Of a DNA stretch of 27,999 nucleotides, positions 8,942 to 16,496 are shown piece after piece (positions within the stretch are counted from its first letter, which is position 1; the number at the start of each line of letters is the position of its first letter). The stretch comes from a virus. Position numbers and translations under genes: made by a program. Location: positions 1-27,999 of IMG/VR virus record IMGVR_UViG_3300030419_002302; one strand, 5' to 3'. The notes below the pieces were generated by a model, which had not been told where the DNA came from, searched no databases, and saw nothing but the letters and a program-made list of their open reading frames with translations.

Positions 8942-10414
8942 TTAGATCCTATCTAAGTATGTTGCATCAACTGCGAAGTAAGCCTTCATAGCATCTGCCC
9001 AGAAAGTTTTAACTCCCTGGAAAGTAACATCGATCATCATCTCGTTGTCACCTGATACTTCGTAGTCGGTTGCTCTAGCACAAACAACAAAAGAAGCATA
9101 GTTCTGTATGTCGTTTGCTGCAGAATCATTTTTCTGTCTATCTAATGCAGCATCTGGTTGTAATCTATAATCGGTACCAACATTAGCTGCTGAACCAGAT
9201 TGTCCCCAATACCATGCAAGCATAAATTCTTGTCCTGCAAGGAATCGGTCAATCATATAGTTATTACCAACATCTGATGTACCAAAAGGCATAGAGAAAG
9301 TTCCTTCAACGTTTAATCTACCAACAATAGCATCTGAAGCAGCGTCATCGTTGTAATAATTGAATTGACAATTATTAGTAAACGTTAAACTAACAGATGG
9401 TGAATTAATAGTTCTCCAAACTGCTGGTGTAACTTCAACTCCTACAGTTGCTACTTCATCAACAAATGATGTACTTTCTCCATCACTTGCTGAAGCCAAT
9501 ACAAGGTGATCATCGTTTGTATGATCCATACGGTAGAGGCCATCATTAGATACTGAGTTTTCAACAAGTACTATACCTGCACCGGCTGCTGTAGCATCAA
9601 CAAAGCCATTAGCATTGCTCATGACACCAGCTGATGGTGAAGTTGCATCTATAAGATTAGCACTACTGTTATTGAATGTAGCTTTAATAGTTTGAGTGTT
9701 ATCATAGTCAATATCCAAAATTGCCAATGTGGAATCTTGGAATTTTAAAGGAACAATGTTAGCAAATGAATTTTCTGGATTTGCTGTTCCACTGTTTCCT
9801 AACTGTTCTGATCTATCCTCTTGAGACCATTTTCCACCATAAATGGTAGGTTCAATGGTTAATACTCCGCCTGATTCACCAGATACAACCATTGTGTGAC
9901 AAATACCACCTCTTACAACTAAGTCGATACTATCTGTACCTGACTGTGGTTGCATGTGACGAGTAAATTGTCCGAAGTATGTTGTATCAGCTGAACTATA
10001 AGGAGCACATTGGAAGATGTGCATCCCTGCAGTAGTCATTGCTGAATGAGACAGTTGTGTAAATCCTGTTTGGAATAATAATTGCATAAATAATGAAGTG
10101 TTATATGCATCTCCGTTTTGAGGAAGATTGAATTGAACAGCTTCACCAGTTTGAACAATATTATATTCTGATTTACGTCTTGTAGCCAACCCAGTAGCTT
10201 GCTCTGATTCTAGAGTACCACTAGGGGCTTTAAAGTTTGGGTGATCATTTAACGGCATTGAGAATCTTCCGTTTGCAGTTTTATCCCCTTGAATTCCCAC
10301 TTGATCTACTGCGTAAGCAACAGTGCTTGCAGCAATGTGAGCAGAAAAGGTCTGCGAACTGGTTTTATCTACTAGGACCGTATAAATATCTTGCCATACT
10401 GTACGTGTAGCCAT
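8942..10414 (-). CDS. Major tail tube protein
   Basis: A 490-aa beta-rich protein without a signal peptide, encoded just upstream of the tail chaperones and tape measure, where the tube protein belongs. The start is preceded by AGGAGAATAAT. N-terminal strands (residues ~85-200) and C-terminal strands (from ~330, SVSLTFTNNCQFNYY, NVEGTFSMPFG) look like the two halves of a tube fold. A Ser/Ala/Asp/Asn-rich stretch at ~225-325 may be an extra domain exposed on the tail surface. Gln/Asn-rich, well-balanced sequence suits a highly expressed structural protein. Tail tube is assigned from synteny and length; the fold cannot be confirmed by eye. Confidence 0.7.
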   Translation of the reverse strand: MATRTVWQDIYTVLVDKTSSQTFSAHIAASTVAYAVDQVGIQGDKTANGRFSMPLNDHPNFKAPSGTLESEQATGLATRRKSEYNIVQTGEAVQFNLPQNGDAYNTSLFMQLLFQTGFTQLSHSAMTTAGMHIFQCAPYSSADTTYFGQFTRHMQPQSGTDSIDLVVRGGICHTMVVSGESGGVLTIEPTIYGGKWSQEDRSEQLGNSGTANPENSFANIVPLKFQDSTLAILDIDYDNTQTIKATFNNSSANLIDATSPSAGVMSNANGFVDATAAGAGIVLVENSVSNDGLYRMDHTNDDHLVLASASDGESTSFVDEVATVGVEVTPAVWRTINSPSVSLTFTNNCQFNYYNDDAASDAIVGRLNVEGTFSMPFGTSDVGNNYMIDRFLAGQEFMLAWYWGQSGSAANVGTDYRLQPDAALDRQKNDSAANDIQNYASFVVCARATDYEVSGDNEMMIDVTFQGVKTFWADAMKAYFAVDATYLDRI

Positions 10415-10462
10415 ATTATTCTCCTAAGTCTACGTTAATTATCATCGGTCTTCTCTGGATCC

Positions 10463-10738
10463 TTATGATAATTCGGTTTTATTTTTCTTCTTATTTTTTG
10501 GCTTTGGCTGTTCTTCAACCTTACCTTCTTCAATTTCTTCTTTAAAGATTTCTTCAACTACTGGAGCTGCTGGTGCTGCTTCTGGTGAAACAACCTCTGC
10601 TCCTGCCATAATATATTTAAAAGCTTCATCGGAGATTTCCCCCTCGCCTTTACCTTTAACTATAGCCATTACTTCTTCTCTTAATTCCGCTGGAATGTCA
10701 AGAGATAGTTGAATGCCTTTATTCTTAATGTATACCAT
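10463..10738 (-). CDS. Small acidic/basic-tailed protein (91 aa), unknown
   Basis: The start chosen is ATG at 10736-10738 (MVYIKNKGIQLSLD), because AAGGAGAAAATT lies immediately before it. A longer ATG-started reading in the same frame would overlap the upstream gene and has no comparable signal. The N-terminal ~60 residues look folded (LDIPAELREEVMAIV). The rest is an Ala/Pro/Glu-rich linker followed by a Lys-rich tail (KPKNKKKNK). It sits between the tail terminator and the tube. It is probably a small tail or head accessory factor; no family is recognised. Confidence 0.75.
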   Translation of the reverse strand: MVYIKNKGIQLSLDIPAELREEVMAIVKGKGEGEISDEAFKYIMAGAEVVSPEAAPAAPVVEEIFKEEIEEGKVEEQPKPKNKKKNKTELS

Positions 10739-10748
10739 AATTTTCTCC

Positions 10749-11711
10749 TTAACTAGTTGGTAGTCCTTCATAGCTAGAGGTATTAAATAAAATTTGAGTT
10801 CCAAATAATAAATTACCTCTTGCTGTTAATTGTCCGTAATTAGTGCCAACATAGTCAACGTTATAACATGTGCCATCAATATCGGGATAAGACATGATAA
10901 TTTGTCGGCATTTATCAGCTAAATCCATATTACGGTTTAAAGATTTAACTTTTGATTTTACTTTTGTAAAAATATTTATACCAATCGTTCTATCTACACT
11001 ATCTTGACCTGCAAATTTATGTTCTCTTCTTTCTTCTTCAATAGAAACAAATAAGACAGGGTAAACGGGTTGAGGTGGTAATGTAAAACTTTTCAAGCTT
11101 CTAACTTCACTTAATATAGGTGAGCTTAATTTTGCAGTCTTTAAAAATCCAGTGACTTTATCTAATAAAGTTTTAGTATCAACTTCTGATACTGTTAATG
11201 TTCTTTTAGTACTAGGAACTTCTTCATGAGAAAAAACAGGGTCAAAGCTATGAGCTTCTAACTCAATAGCTGCATTATGTAAAAACCCATTCCTATACGG
11301 AGCAGCTTGCCCACTAGTTTCAATATCTACAATTTCTAAATCCATAAGTGTATTTGCTTCTAATGTCTCCCTATTAGGAACTAAATAATCATCTGCATTA
11401 ACTTTAAAAATATCTTTAATCTTTTCTGTAATACCAATTGCTTGTCTAAGAGATGATTTACTATCTCTTTTTTGAGTTAATACTTCAATACGAACTCTAC
11501 GAATATTATATAATTTATTTCCACGGTAGCCATTATGTCTTTCAGCAATAGGAATAACTGTAATAACAGGGAAAGCTGCAGGATTAGCTATAGGTTCAGT
11601 AGCTACCTTTTTAACGCTTGGTAGTAAACCATTTACTCTAACCTCATCTCTGATATGCTGAGCGATATCTGCTATGAGCTCTTTCATTGTTGTGGACTGT
11701 TCAGTCGCCAT
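10749..11711 (-). CDS. Tail-terminator-like protein with two tandem copies of one domain
   Basis: The 320-aa protein consists of two similar halves, about residues 9-155 and 178-313. Each has a helix, then (F/Y)PV..V....ER, a loop with Y-G or F-A-G, an Arg-containing strand (RRVRIEVLTQ / RTIGINIFTK), a helix, an acidic stretch and final strands (IELEAHSF / TQILFNTSS). This topology matches small tail-terminator/tail-completion proteins of about 130-150 aa (lambda gpU or HK97 gp10 type), which cap the tail and join it to the head. Position between the connector and the tube agrees. The duplicated form would halve the number of chains needed for a ring. The start has AGGAT 7 nt upstream. Confidence 0.7.
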   Translation of the reverse strand: MATEQSTTMKELIADIAQHIRDEVRVNGLLPSVKKVATEPIANPAAFPVITVIPIAERHNGYRGNKLYNIRRVRIEVLTQKRDSKSSLRQAIGITEKIKDIFKVNADDYLVPNRETLEANTLMDLEIVDIETSGQAAPYRNGFLHNAAIELEAHSFDPVFSHEEVPSTKRTLTVSEVDTKTLLDKVTGFLKTAKLSSPILSEVRSLKSFTLPPQPVYPVLFVSIEEERREHKFAGQDSVDRTIGINIFTKVKSKVKSLNRNMDLADKCRQIIMSYPDIDGTCYNVDYVGTNYGQLTARGNLLFGTQILFNTSSYEGLPTS

Positions 11712-11747
11712 TTTTTTATCCTATGTCGTAAGTATTTTAAATAATAC

Positions 11748-12521
11748 TTAATAGCCCGAACGAGGATTCCAATCCTTCTCCGGGTAATCTGTGGCATCTA
11801 CGCCATATTCATCGATTTCATAATCGACCTGTATGGGATTAATATCCCTTGTGCTAAGACCTTTTTCAAGAAAGGCTTCTCCGCGTTGTAAAGCTCGTAC
11901 CTGTCTTTGGTACTGCTCTAAATATTTTTCTGCTGAAGCGGAAGCATCGGGTACTTCCTCAGTATAAATAGTATTTAAAACTTGGTTTGCAGCTAGCAGA
12001 GAGCTTAAATAAACCAAAGCTGTTTCATGAGTGTAAACTTTAATATAGTGTACATCCCCATTAAAAAATGTTCCATTCCATAATTCAGTAGGAATAGTTA
12101 AAAATGTATCTGTAGTAGTAAAATCACTAGCTGTTGAACCAGTACCATTACTACCTGTTAAATCACTTTCAACTGAAAATGCCGTAGCACTTGTAAAAGT
12201 AATTGTATAAACTTGTGTATTACTTAATGATGAAGAAACGGTTAAAGTTTCTGTCCCTGCAGCATTTTCTAATAATAAATTACCCGTTTGAGTATTACCA
12301 AATCTTGGAATAGGAGAAGTAGCATAAGGAGTTGATGTAGTTAATGTACTGCCGTAATAAGGTCTTAGTTCATTTTTTAATCTAGTATCAGTCCTTGTAA
12401 TTAAACTTCTAATTTCAATCTCTGATAATACATTAAACTTATTTTCCTCTGGGTCGTATAATTGAGGAATTAAATCCACAACATCTAAAAAGTTTGATAT
12501 ATTATCTGTAGTAACTGCCAT
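11748..12521 (-). CDS. Head-tail connector / adaptor with an inserted beta-rich domain
   Basis: 257 aa. The N-terminal ~58 residues (FLDVVDLIPQLY, EIEIRSLITRTDTRL) and the C-terminal ~100 (ETALVYLSSLLAANQ, EKYLEQYQRQVRALQRG) are helical. They match the layout of gp6-like or Mu gp36-like adaptors: an early helix pair, then a helical region and a repeated 'L..i..G'-type ending. Between them (~59-155) is a Thr/Ser/Gly-rich beta stretch, probably an extra surface domain. The gene lies between the virion membrane protein and the tail terminator. A perfect 8-bp AT-only inverted repeat (11729-11736/11743-11750) covers its stop codon. Adaptor is assigned from layout and synteny. Confidence 0.65.
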   Translation of the reverse strand: MAVTTDNISNFLDVVDLIPQLYDPEENKFNVLSEIEIRSLITRTDTRLKNELRPYYGSTLTTSTPYATSPIPRFGNTQTGNLLLENAAGTETLTVSSSLSNTQVYTITFTSATAFSVESDLTGSNGTGSTASDFTTTDTFLTIPTELWNGTFFNGDVHYIKVYTHETALVYLSSLLAANQVLNTIYTEEVPDASASAEKYLEQYQRQVRALQRGEAFLEKGLSTRDINPIQVDYEIDEYGVDATDYPEKDWNPRSGY

Positions 12522-12555
12522 AAGTACACCTGTAATGTCCCTTTAATTTATAAAA

Positions 12556-13308
12556 TTATTCTATATCTCCTCTATAGTTTTCTAGGATTAATTTATTATA
12601 AGCTACAACTAGCATAACTGCAAGAGGGTCAAATACAAATATCAATATTAATATAAGGAGATTTACTATTAAATCAATAGGCAAATTAGTTAATTTTGAT
12701 ATAAATATAGCTGGACCTACTTCTACTCCTGTATCAATTAATGCTAAATTAAGATTAGCTAAATCACTTTTTAACTCTAGTATTTCTTGACTTTGTGATT
12801 GTATTAATGGAGTATATTGTTCTCTAGCTTGTCTTTTAGCTGTAACATAATTATCAGGATATGAATTAACTATTTGTTCCATTTCTTGTAATAAGAAATT
12901 TTGTTCTTCTGATATGTCAGAAATTCGCTCTTCAATGAAATTAACTTGGTTTAATTGTTTATTTAATTCAATAGAAGCTTTTTGATAAGCATTACTTAAA
13001 TATCCATATATTCCTAAACTTGTAATAAAAACTAATGTAATAACTGCTGTACTTAAATAAATCTTCATAGCGGCATTTATAGATTGCCAATATCTATATA
13101 AAAATGATGCTGTAACTAATTTGCCTAATTCAAGGCTAGAGGCCATAATTACAACAGAAAAGAATGCCCCCGAAAATAATGAGGACAGGCCAAATATAGA
13201 AAAGAATGCTGCACAAGCAGCGATAGATAACGCTGAGAAACCAACTAGATAAGTAAACAGTTGGCTTCTCTTAAAAGTTATTTCTTTTTGTCTTTCTTGG
13301 GTGCGGAC
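12556..13308 (-). CDS. Multi-pass membrane protein (probably expressed by -1 frameshift from the 40-aa ORF)
   Basis: A start at the internal ATG (13144-13146) would give 196 aa, but the frame continues upstream for 54 codons with strongly membrane-like sequence (RSQLFTYLVGFSALSIAA, FFSIFGLSSLFSG), giving 250 codons after the slippery site. There is no ATG, GTG or TTG start in this extension. Counting a 281-aa fusion, hydrophobic segments lie at about 49-71, 72-95, 114-136 and 238-269, with a coiled coil (NQVNFIEERISDIS...) between the last two. From memory, proteins with this 'FFSIFGL...ASSLE..KL' opening occur in other marine phages; this was not checked. Function is unknown; a virion-associated or inner-membrane role is possible. 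An indel in the A run is the alternative explanation. Confidence 0.7.
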   Translation of the reverse strand, partial: VRTQERQKEITFKRSQLFTYLVGFSALSIAACAAFFSIFGLSSLFSGAFFSVVIMASSLELGKLVTASFLYRYWQSINAAMKIYLSTAVITLVFITSLGIYGYLSNAYQKASIELNKQLNQVNFIEERISDISEEQNFLLQEMEQIVNSYPDNYVTAKRQAREQYTPLIQSQSQEILELKSDLANLNLALIDTGVEVGPAIFISKLTNLPIDLIVNLLILILIFVFDPLAVMLVVAYNKLILENYRGDIE

Positions 13309-13400
13309 TTTTTTTTAGGCTGTTCAGCCTGTTTTTTACCGTTTGAGTAAAGTCCCCATCTTTCAGACTTGGTTTCAAATAATCTTTTAATCTTCTTCAT
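13278..13400 (-). CDS. 40-aa Lys-rich leader ORF of the membrane protein
   Basis: MKKIKRLFETKSERWGLYSN... ending in Lys-rich KKDKKK. It has a strong Shine-Dalgarno (AAGGAG about 7 nt before ATG) and lies between the major-capsid terminator and the membrane protein. Its A8 run can shift ribosomes into the membrane-protein frame after residue 31, producing a ~281-aa protein with a basic cytoplasmic N-terminus. Without slippage a 40-aa basic peptide is made. Both products may be functional, or the short one may be only the non-shifted by-product. Confidence 0.65.
   Translation of the reverse strand: MKKIKRLFETKSERWGLYSNGKKQAEQPKKKSAPKKDKKK
13308..13316 (-). promoter_or_regulatory. -1 ribosomal frameshift site, A AAA AAG heptamer
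   Basis: The 40-aa ORF reads CCT AAA AAA AAG TCC. This contains A AAA AAG in the right register, among the most efficient bacterial -1 slippery heptamers. Slipping back one base places the ribosome in the membrane-protein frame (next codon GTC, 13306-13308). That frame has a stop at 13315-13317, just upstream, so frameshifting here is the natural entry. A short hairpin (13317-13330) abuts the site on its 5' side. Confidence 0.65.
13317..13330. repeat. Short perfect hairpin next to the frameshift site
   Basis: AGGCTG and CAGCCT form an inverted repeat separated by two bases (or a 5-bp stem with a 4-nt loop). On the minus strand it lies directly before the A8 slippery run. On the plus strand it is followed by GTTTTTT, so it could also stop rare rightward transcription. 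It may modulate ribosome slippage. Function is inferred. Confidence 0.5.
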
Positions 13401-13416
13401 GGTTTTTCTCCTTCTC

Positions 13417-13451
13417 AAAAATAGGGACCTGTAAAAACAAGCCCCTATTTT
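13417..13451 (-). terminator. Intrinsic terminator after the major capsid gene
   Basis: The leftward RNA would fold AAAAUAGGGGCUUGU / ACAGGUCCCUAUUUU into a 15-bp stem with a UUUU loop. Two of the pairs are G-U wobbles; on the other strand they would be A-C mismatches, so the hairpin suits the minus-strand transcript specifically. The 3' arm runs into UUUUU. It begins 24 nt after the major-capsid stop and lies before the Shine-Dalgarno of the 40-aa ORF. It probably lowers transcription of the connector and tail genes relative to the capsid protein. Confidence 0.75.
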
Positions 13452-13475
13452 CAATTTGATTATTCTAGATCGTTA

Positions 13476-14648
13476 TTAAGCTGTTGACTTAACAATGTAT
13501 CTCCAATCAGTGTGGCCTACGCCAGCGTGATAAGAGAATCTGAATCTTGATACAATCTGGTTAGTGAAAGCTAATTCACTGTTAGCACCTTGTGATTCGG
13601 TTGCTGGAGCATAAACGTTTAACCATTTAAGCTGTTTAGCAAAATCACCCATGTACCAGTCAGTAGCACTTGACAAGAATACAGATGAAGCAACGTTCAA
13701 TCCGCCTTGTGCAAGGTCATTAACTGGGTTATATGTTGGTGATACAGTGTCTTGTTGCCCACCACCTAACATTTGACTGTTCATGATTTGGAAAGCCTTA
13801 GCTTTCAATGCAGCAGGAACAAGTAGAGTATTAGGAACAATATCTACTTTATTACCAGCTTCATCAACCATAGCAGCAAATGCTTGATAGACTGCGTCAA
13901 TATCTGTATAATCTGCCAATGCATTACTTGCAATCAAGTTATCATTAACTTGACCATCAAGTGAAGCATGTGTGTTAGCATACATCGCAGCAGCATTTCT
14001 TGCTGTGCCTTTGTAGATAGCAGCTGAAGAAGCTGTTTCTTCAAATGCTGATCTAGCAGCAACTTCAACAGATTCGATGATCATCTTTTGTTTATGATGA
14101 CCAGCGGCTCTACCGATGTCTCTAGCTCTTGCAAGAACTTCGCCTGTACGATCTTCAAAGATAACTTCTCTTGTTAGAGAAATCATTCTACCAAAATCTG
14201 CCATCTTGATAGTCCAATTTTTCTCTCCCATTGAAGTTTCTTCGTATGCCATACCCTGACGTCTTAATAAAGGTGTAGTGTCACCAGCTGTGAAACCAAC
14301 AACTAATTCTTCATCAGTTCTTGAAGCTTGAGCTTCAGTCACAAGATTAGCTGCAGATCCAACTGCTAAGTCGTACTCTTTAATAATGTCTGAGTGTATG
14401 ATCTTTTGTGCAACGTTTGGAAACGCTGATGAGTTTAAAGCCTCAGAAACTTGTGCTGCAGATTCTGAAATAGGACAATCAACTAATTCTTCGTAAACTT
14501 GTCTTAAAGAAATATCTTTAGTGTCAATTTTACCTTCATTAATTAAATCGCCGATAGTATCAGCAGCAGCGTTAGCACCTTGGTATAAATTACCGCCGTG
14601 TTCTTCAACTTTAGTCTCAACAAGATTTTTAATTAATCCATTTTTCAT
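13476..14648 (-). CDS. Major capsid protein
   Basis: 390 aa, following the protease-scaffold and decoration-like genes and followed by a strong terminator, as expected for the most abundant capsid protein. It has a helical N-terminal region, then the mixed alpha/beta body typical of HK97-fold subunits: a strand pair near 120-165 (NWTIKMADFGRMISLTREVI), a long helix with RAAGHHKQKM near 185, and C-terminal 'NTLLVPAAL', 'WYMGDF' and 'SRFRFSYHAGVGHTDWR' elements. These resemble Mu-type major head subunits. A good Shine-Dalgarno (AAGGAG) lies 10-11 nt before ATG. The HK97 fold is inferred from layout and context. Confidence 0.88.
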   Translation of the reverse strand: MKNGLIKNLVETKVEEHGGNLYQGANAAADTIGDLINEGKIDTKDISLRQVYEELVDCPISESAAQVSEALNSSAFPNVAQKIIHSDIIKEYDLAVGSAANLVTEAQASRTDEELVVGFTAGDTTPLLRRQGMAYEETSMGEKNWTIKMADFGRMISLTREVIFEDRTGEVLARARDIGRAAGHHKQKMIIESVEVAARSAFEETASSAAIYKGTARNAAAMYANTHASLDGQVNDNLIASNALADYTDIDAVYQAFAAMVDEAGNKVDIVPNTLLVPAALKAKAFQIMNSQMLGGGQQDTVSPTYNPVNDLAQGGLNVASSVFLSSATDWYMGDFAKQLKWLNVYAPATESQGANSELAFTNQIVSRFRFSYHAGVGHTDWRYIVKSTA

Positions 14649-14669
14649 GATTTTTATCTCCTTAAGTTA

Positions 14670-15107
14670 TTAAGCTGCAACGCTAAATAGTTTCTGTAAA
14701 CTTACCACATCGACCAGCACCTTTAAAGATGTTGCAGAAGTTTTATATTCTAATGAGTGCGCAATAGTGTTTGCGTCCGGTGAAGCGGTCTCTAGAGTGC
14801 CGTTTGAAGCATTCATAGAAAGACTTTGACCAGGTTGATATGTAGCAGATTCGGTTGGTACCTCAACAATAGCTTTAAGGTAAACCATAATCTGATCTGG
14901 TCCGTCTGCGTCTTCGGAAAGTGTTCCACAAACACCAATGAAACTCGCATCATCAGTAGCAGCGCCCATTTTCTCTACTCCTGAAGTATCCCAGTTAAGG
15001 AAGTCTCCAATTTGTAGATCATCGGCAGCTGTTTTCTTAGGAAGAGTTTGTCTTCCAAAGATAGGATCGCCATATTGTAATATAGCACTAGCTTTTAAGT
15101 CAGCCAT
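14670..15107 (-). CDS. Capsid decoration (cement-like) protein
   Basis: A 145-aa beta-rich protein (ASAILQYGDPIFGRQTL, IGDFLNWDTSGVEK, IMVYLKAIVEVP, LKVLVDVVSLQ) between scaffold and major capsid genes. Small beta proteins in this slot, with an N-terminal 'G.......a...i..Gdfl' opening, are typical capsid-stabilising or cement proteins. The Shine-Dalgarno is AAAAGGAG. No signal peptide or membrane segment. Assigned from position and composition. Confidence 0.65.
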   Translation of the reverse strand: MADLKASAILQYGDPIFGRQTLPKKTAADDLQIGDFLNWDTSGVEKMGAATDDASFIGVCGTLSEDADGPDQIMVYLKAIVEVPTESATYQPGQSLSMNASNGTLETASPDANTIAHSLEYKTSATSLKVLVDVVSLQKLFSVAA

Positions 15108-15165
15108 GATTATCTCCTTTTATGATTTTCGATTTTCATTTTATGCCAGAATCTTCCAACAATTA

Positions 15166-15741
15166 TTATCTAATTGGTGAATATGATTGCATGGACTTGA
15201 CCAGATCATCTAAATCAACAGAAGGTTTAGCTTCTTCAGCTTCTTCTTCTTTGACTTCTTCAGCTTCTGGTTCTACTTCTTCGTCTTCATCCTCTTCAAG
15301 TCTTGCCCCATTATCTGTGACATCACCTGAGACGGATTCAACAAGTTGCTTACGATCTGCGATACGATTCGCAACTTCTTCTTCGCTGTCAACCTTCATA
15401 AGATCTTCAACAAAGACTTCTGAAACGTATTGAGCATCCAAGCCGCTATCCTCGATAGCTTTCTGGACTTCTCTACGTTTGTTAGCCACTTGCTCCTTAA
15501 GTTCGAATTCATCGACCTTAGCACGGAGTTCGTCGGCTTCTTTCGAAGCCTCTTCTAACTTAGTTTCCAACTCTTTGACTTTTGCTTCTTCTTCTGCAAC
15601 TTTTGCTGCATTAGCTTCTGCATCAGCCTTTTGTTGTTCTACTTCTTTCTGAGCTTCTAAACGAATTTCCTCAAAAAGATTTGGATACTGAGCTGAAAAG
15701 GATTCTTTTGTGAACTCAACAGTTTTGTTGTTATCGCTCAT
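15166..15741 (-). CDS. Scaffold protein from an internal in-frame start (191 aa)
   Basis: Within the protease-scaffold gene an ATG at 15739-15741 (M234, MSDNNKTVEFTKES) is preceded by GGAGG at 15750-15754, spaced 8 nt: a better initiation signal than that of the full gene. Initiation here gives scaffold without protease, as in lambda C/Nu3, allowing many scaffolds per protease. No protease residues are included. Confidence 0.65.
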   Translation of the reverse strand: MSDNNKTVEFTKESFSAQYPNLFEEIRLEAQKEVEQQKADAEANAAKVAEEEAKVKELETKLEEASKEADELRAKVDEFELKEQVANKRREVQKAIEDSGLDAQYVSEVFVEDLMKVDSEEEVANRIADRKQLVESVSGDVTDNGARLEEDEDEEVEPEAEEVKEEEAEEAKPSVDLDDLVKSMQSYSPIR

Positions 15742-16440
15742 TTCAGAGTCCTCCGTAGTTAAATCTGAAGAATTATCCTCTTCAGATTGGTTATTAACGA
15801 GTTTAGCGACTCCATCTCCCATACCCTCCAGAATTTGGTCAAGTTGCTGATAAGCTTTTTGAATTTCTTCACTAGCTTTTATTTCAACAACTCCACCTCC
15901 CGCTGATGGATAAGTAACGAAGTCTACGGAATTAAGGAATACGATTTCCTCAACTACGTATTTCTGGCGTCTTTCTGTTTCATCATCTTCTTTTGCTTCA
16001 TGAGCTTTTATTTTAGCTCTAGCATCAATAGATGCTCCCACTTGACCCGGAAATTTTTTGGCCATCTCGTATAGCCAATTGGTAGCAGGATTGTCAACCA
16101 TTTCGACAACCGCATAAGCAGCCCCATCTTTTTTATAGGAGTCGGTTGCTACTGCTACTAAATCTTTGAATGATCTACCTTGTCTCATGCCCATAGCATG
16201 ATCCATGTACATTTGAGGTCTGGTTCTAATATGGTCTGCAACAGATTCTGCTACATCTTTGGAATAATAATAACCATTTTTAGACCAGCCTTCTCTAATT
16301 AACTTTACTGCCATTCTTTTTGTCTTACCTTTAGATTCTAAAGCTCTAACCTCAAGGTTTTCTTTTACATTATGATCGGACTCAAGAATGTTAACGTCGG
16401 GTTGAGTTTGCCCTAAGTTAGGAATGTTTTCGTTATTCAT
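15166..16440 (-). CDS. Capsid maturation protease fused to scaffold
   Basis: 424 aa in two parts. Residues ~35-190 form a prohead-protease domain of the S78/assemblin-like type. The likely catalytic His is H81 in MYMDHAMG and the likely Ser is S137 in GQVGASIDA, followed by the conserved strand VEEIVFLNSVDFVTYP. Residues ~205-424 are the scaffold: a highly charged coiled coil rich in Glu/Lys/Ala, an acidic stretch (EEDEDEEVEPE) and a short C-terminal helix that should contact the capsid protein. The protease cleaves the scaffold and itself during maturation. It has a weak Shine-Dalgarno and a structured leader at 16467-16496. Confidence 0.85.
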   Translation of the reverse strand: MNNENIPNLGQTQPDVNILESDHNVKENLEVRALESKGKTKRMAVKLIREGWSKNGYYYSKDVAESVADHIRTRPQMYMDHAMGMRQGRSFKDLVAVATDSYKKDGAAYAVVEMVDNPATNWLYEMAKKFPGQVGASIDARAKIKAHEAKEDDETERRQKYVVEEIVFLNSVDFVTYPSAGGGVVEIKASEEIQKAYQQLDQILEGMGDGVAKLVNNQSEEDNSSDLTTEDSEMSDNNKTVEFTKESFSAQYPNLFEEIRLEAQKEVEQQKADAEANAAKVAEEEAKVKELETKLEEASKEADELRAKVDEFELKEQVANKRREVQKAIEDSGLDAQYVSEVFVEDLMKVDSEEEVANRIADRKQLVESVSGDVTDNGARLEEDEDEEVEPEAEEVKEEEAEEAKPSVDLDDLVKSMQSYSPIR

Positions 16441-16466
16441 AATATTTTTTCCAGTTATTACTTATA

Positions 16467-16496
16467 ATTTACAGTCACCGCTGCACGGTGGTAAAT
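16467..16496 (-). promoter_or_regulatory. Stem-loop in the leader of the protease-scaffold gene
   Basis: In the leftward RNA ATTTAC pairs with GTAAAT and CACCG with CGGTG around a TGCAG loop, with a three-base bulge (ACT) between the stems on the 3' side. It lies 26 nt before the ATG. There is no U-tract, so it is not a classic terminator. It could stabilise or be a processing site for the capsid mRNA. The surrounding 124-bp gap (16441-16564) holds no other clear feature. Confidence 0.5.

Noticed and set aside
8806-8991. Plus-strand ORF of 61 aa
   Set aside because: Antisense to the small ORF, G start and tube end; no support for rightward transcription.
11729-11750. Perfect 8-bp inverted repeat TAAGTATT/AATACTTA as a terminator
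   Set aside because: Only one G-C pair per arm and no U-tract after it; probably an AT-rich chance palindrome, noted in the connector entry.
14938-15433. Plus-strand ORFs at 14938-15180 and 15122-15433 (Ser-rich)
   Set aside because: The Ser-rich run is the reverse of the acidic scaffold tail (GAA/GAG codons read as TTC/CTC frames); antisense artefacts.
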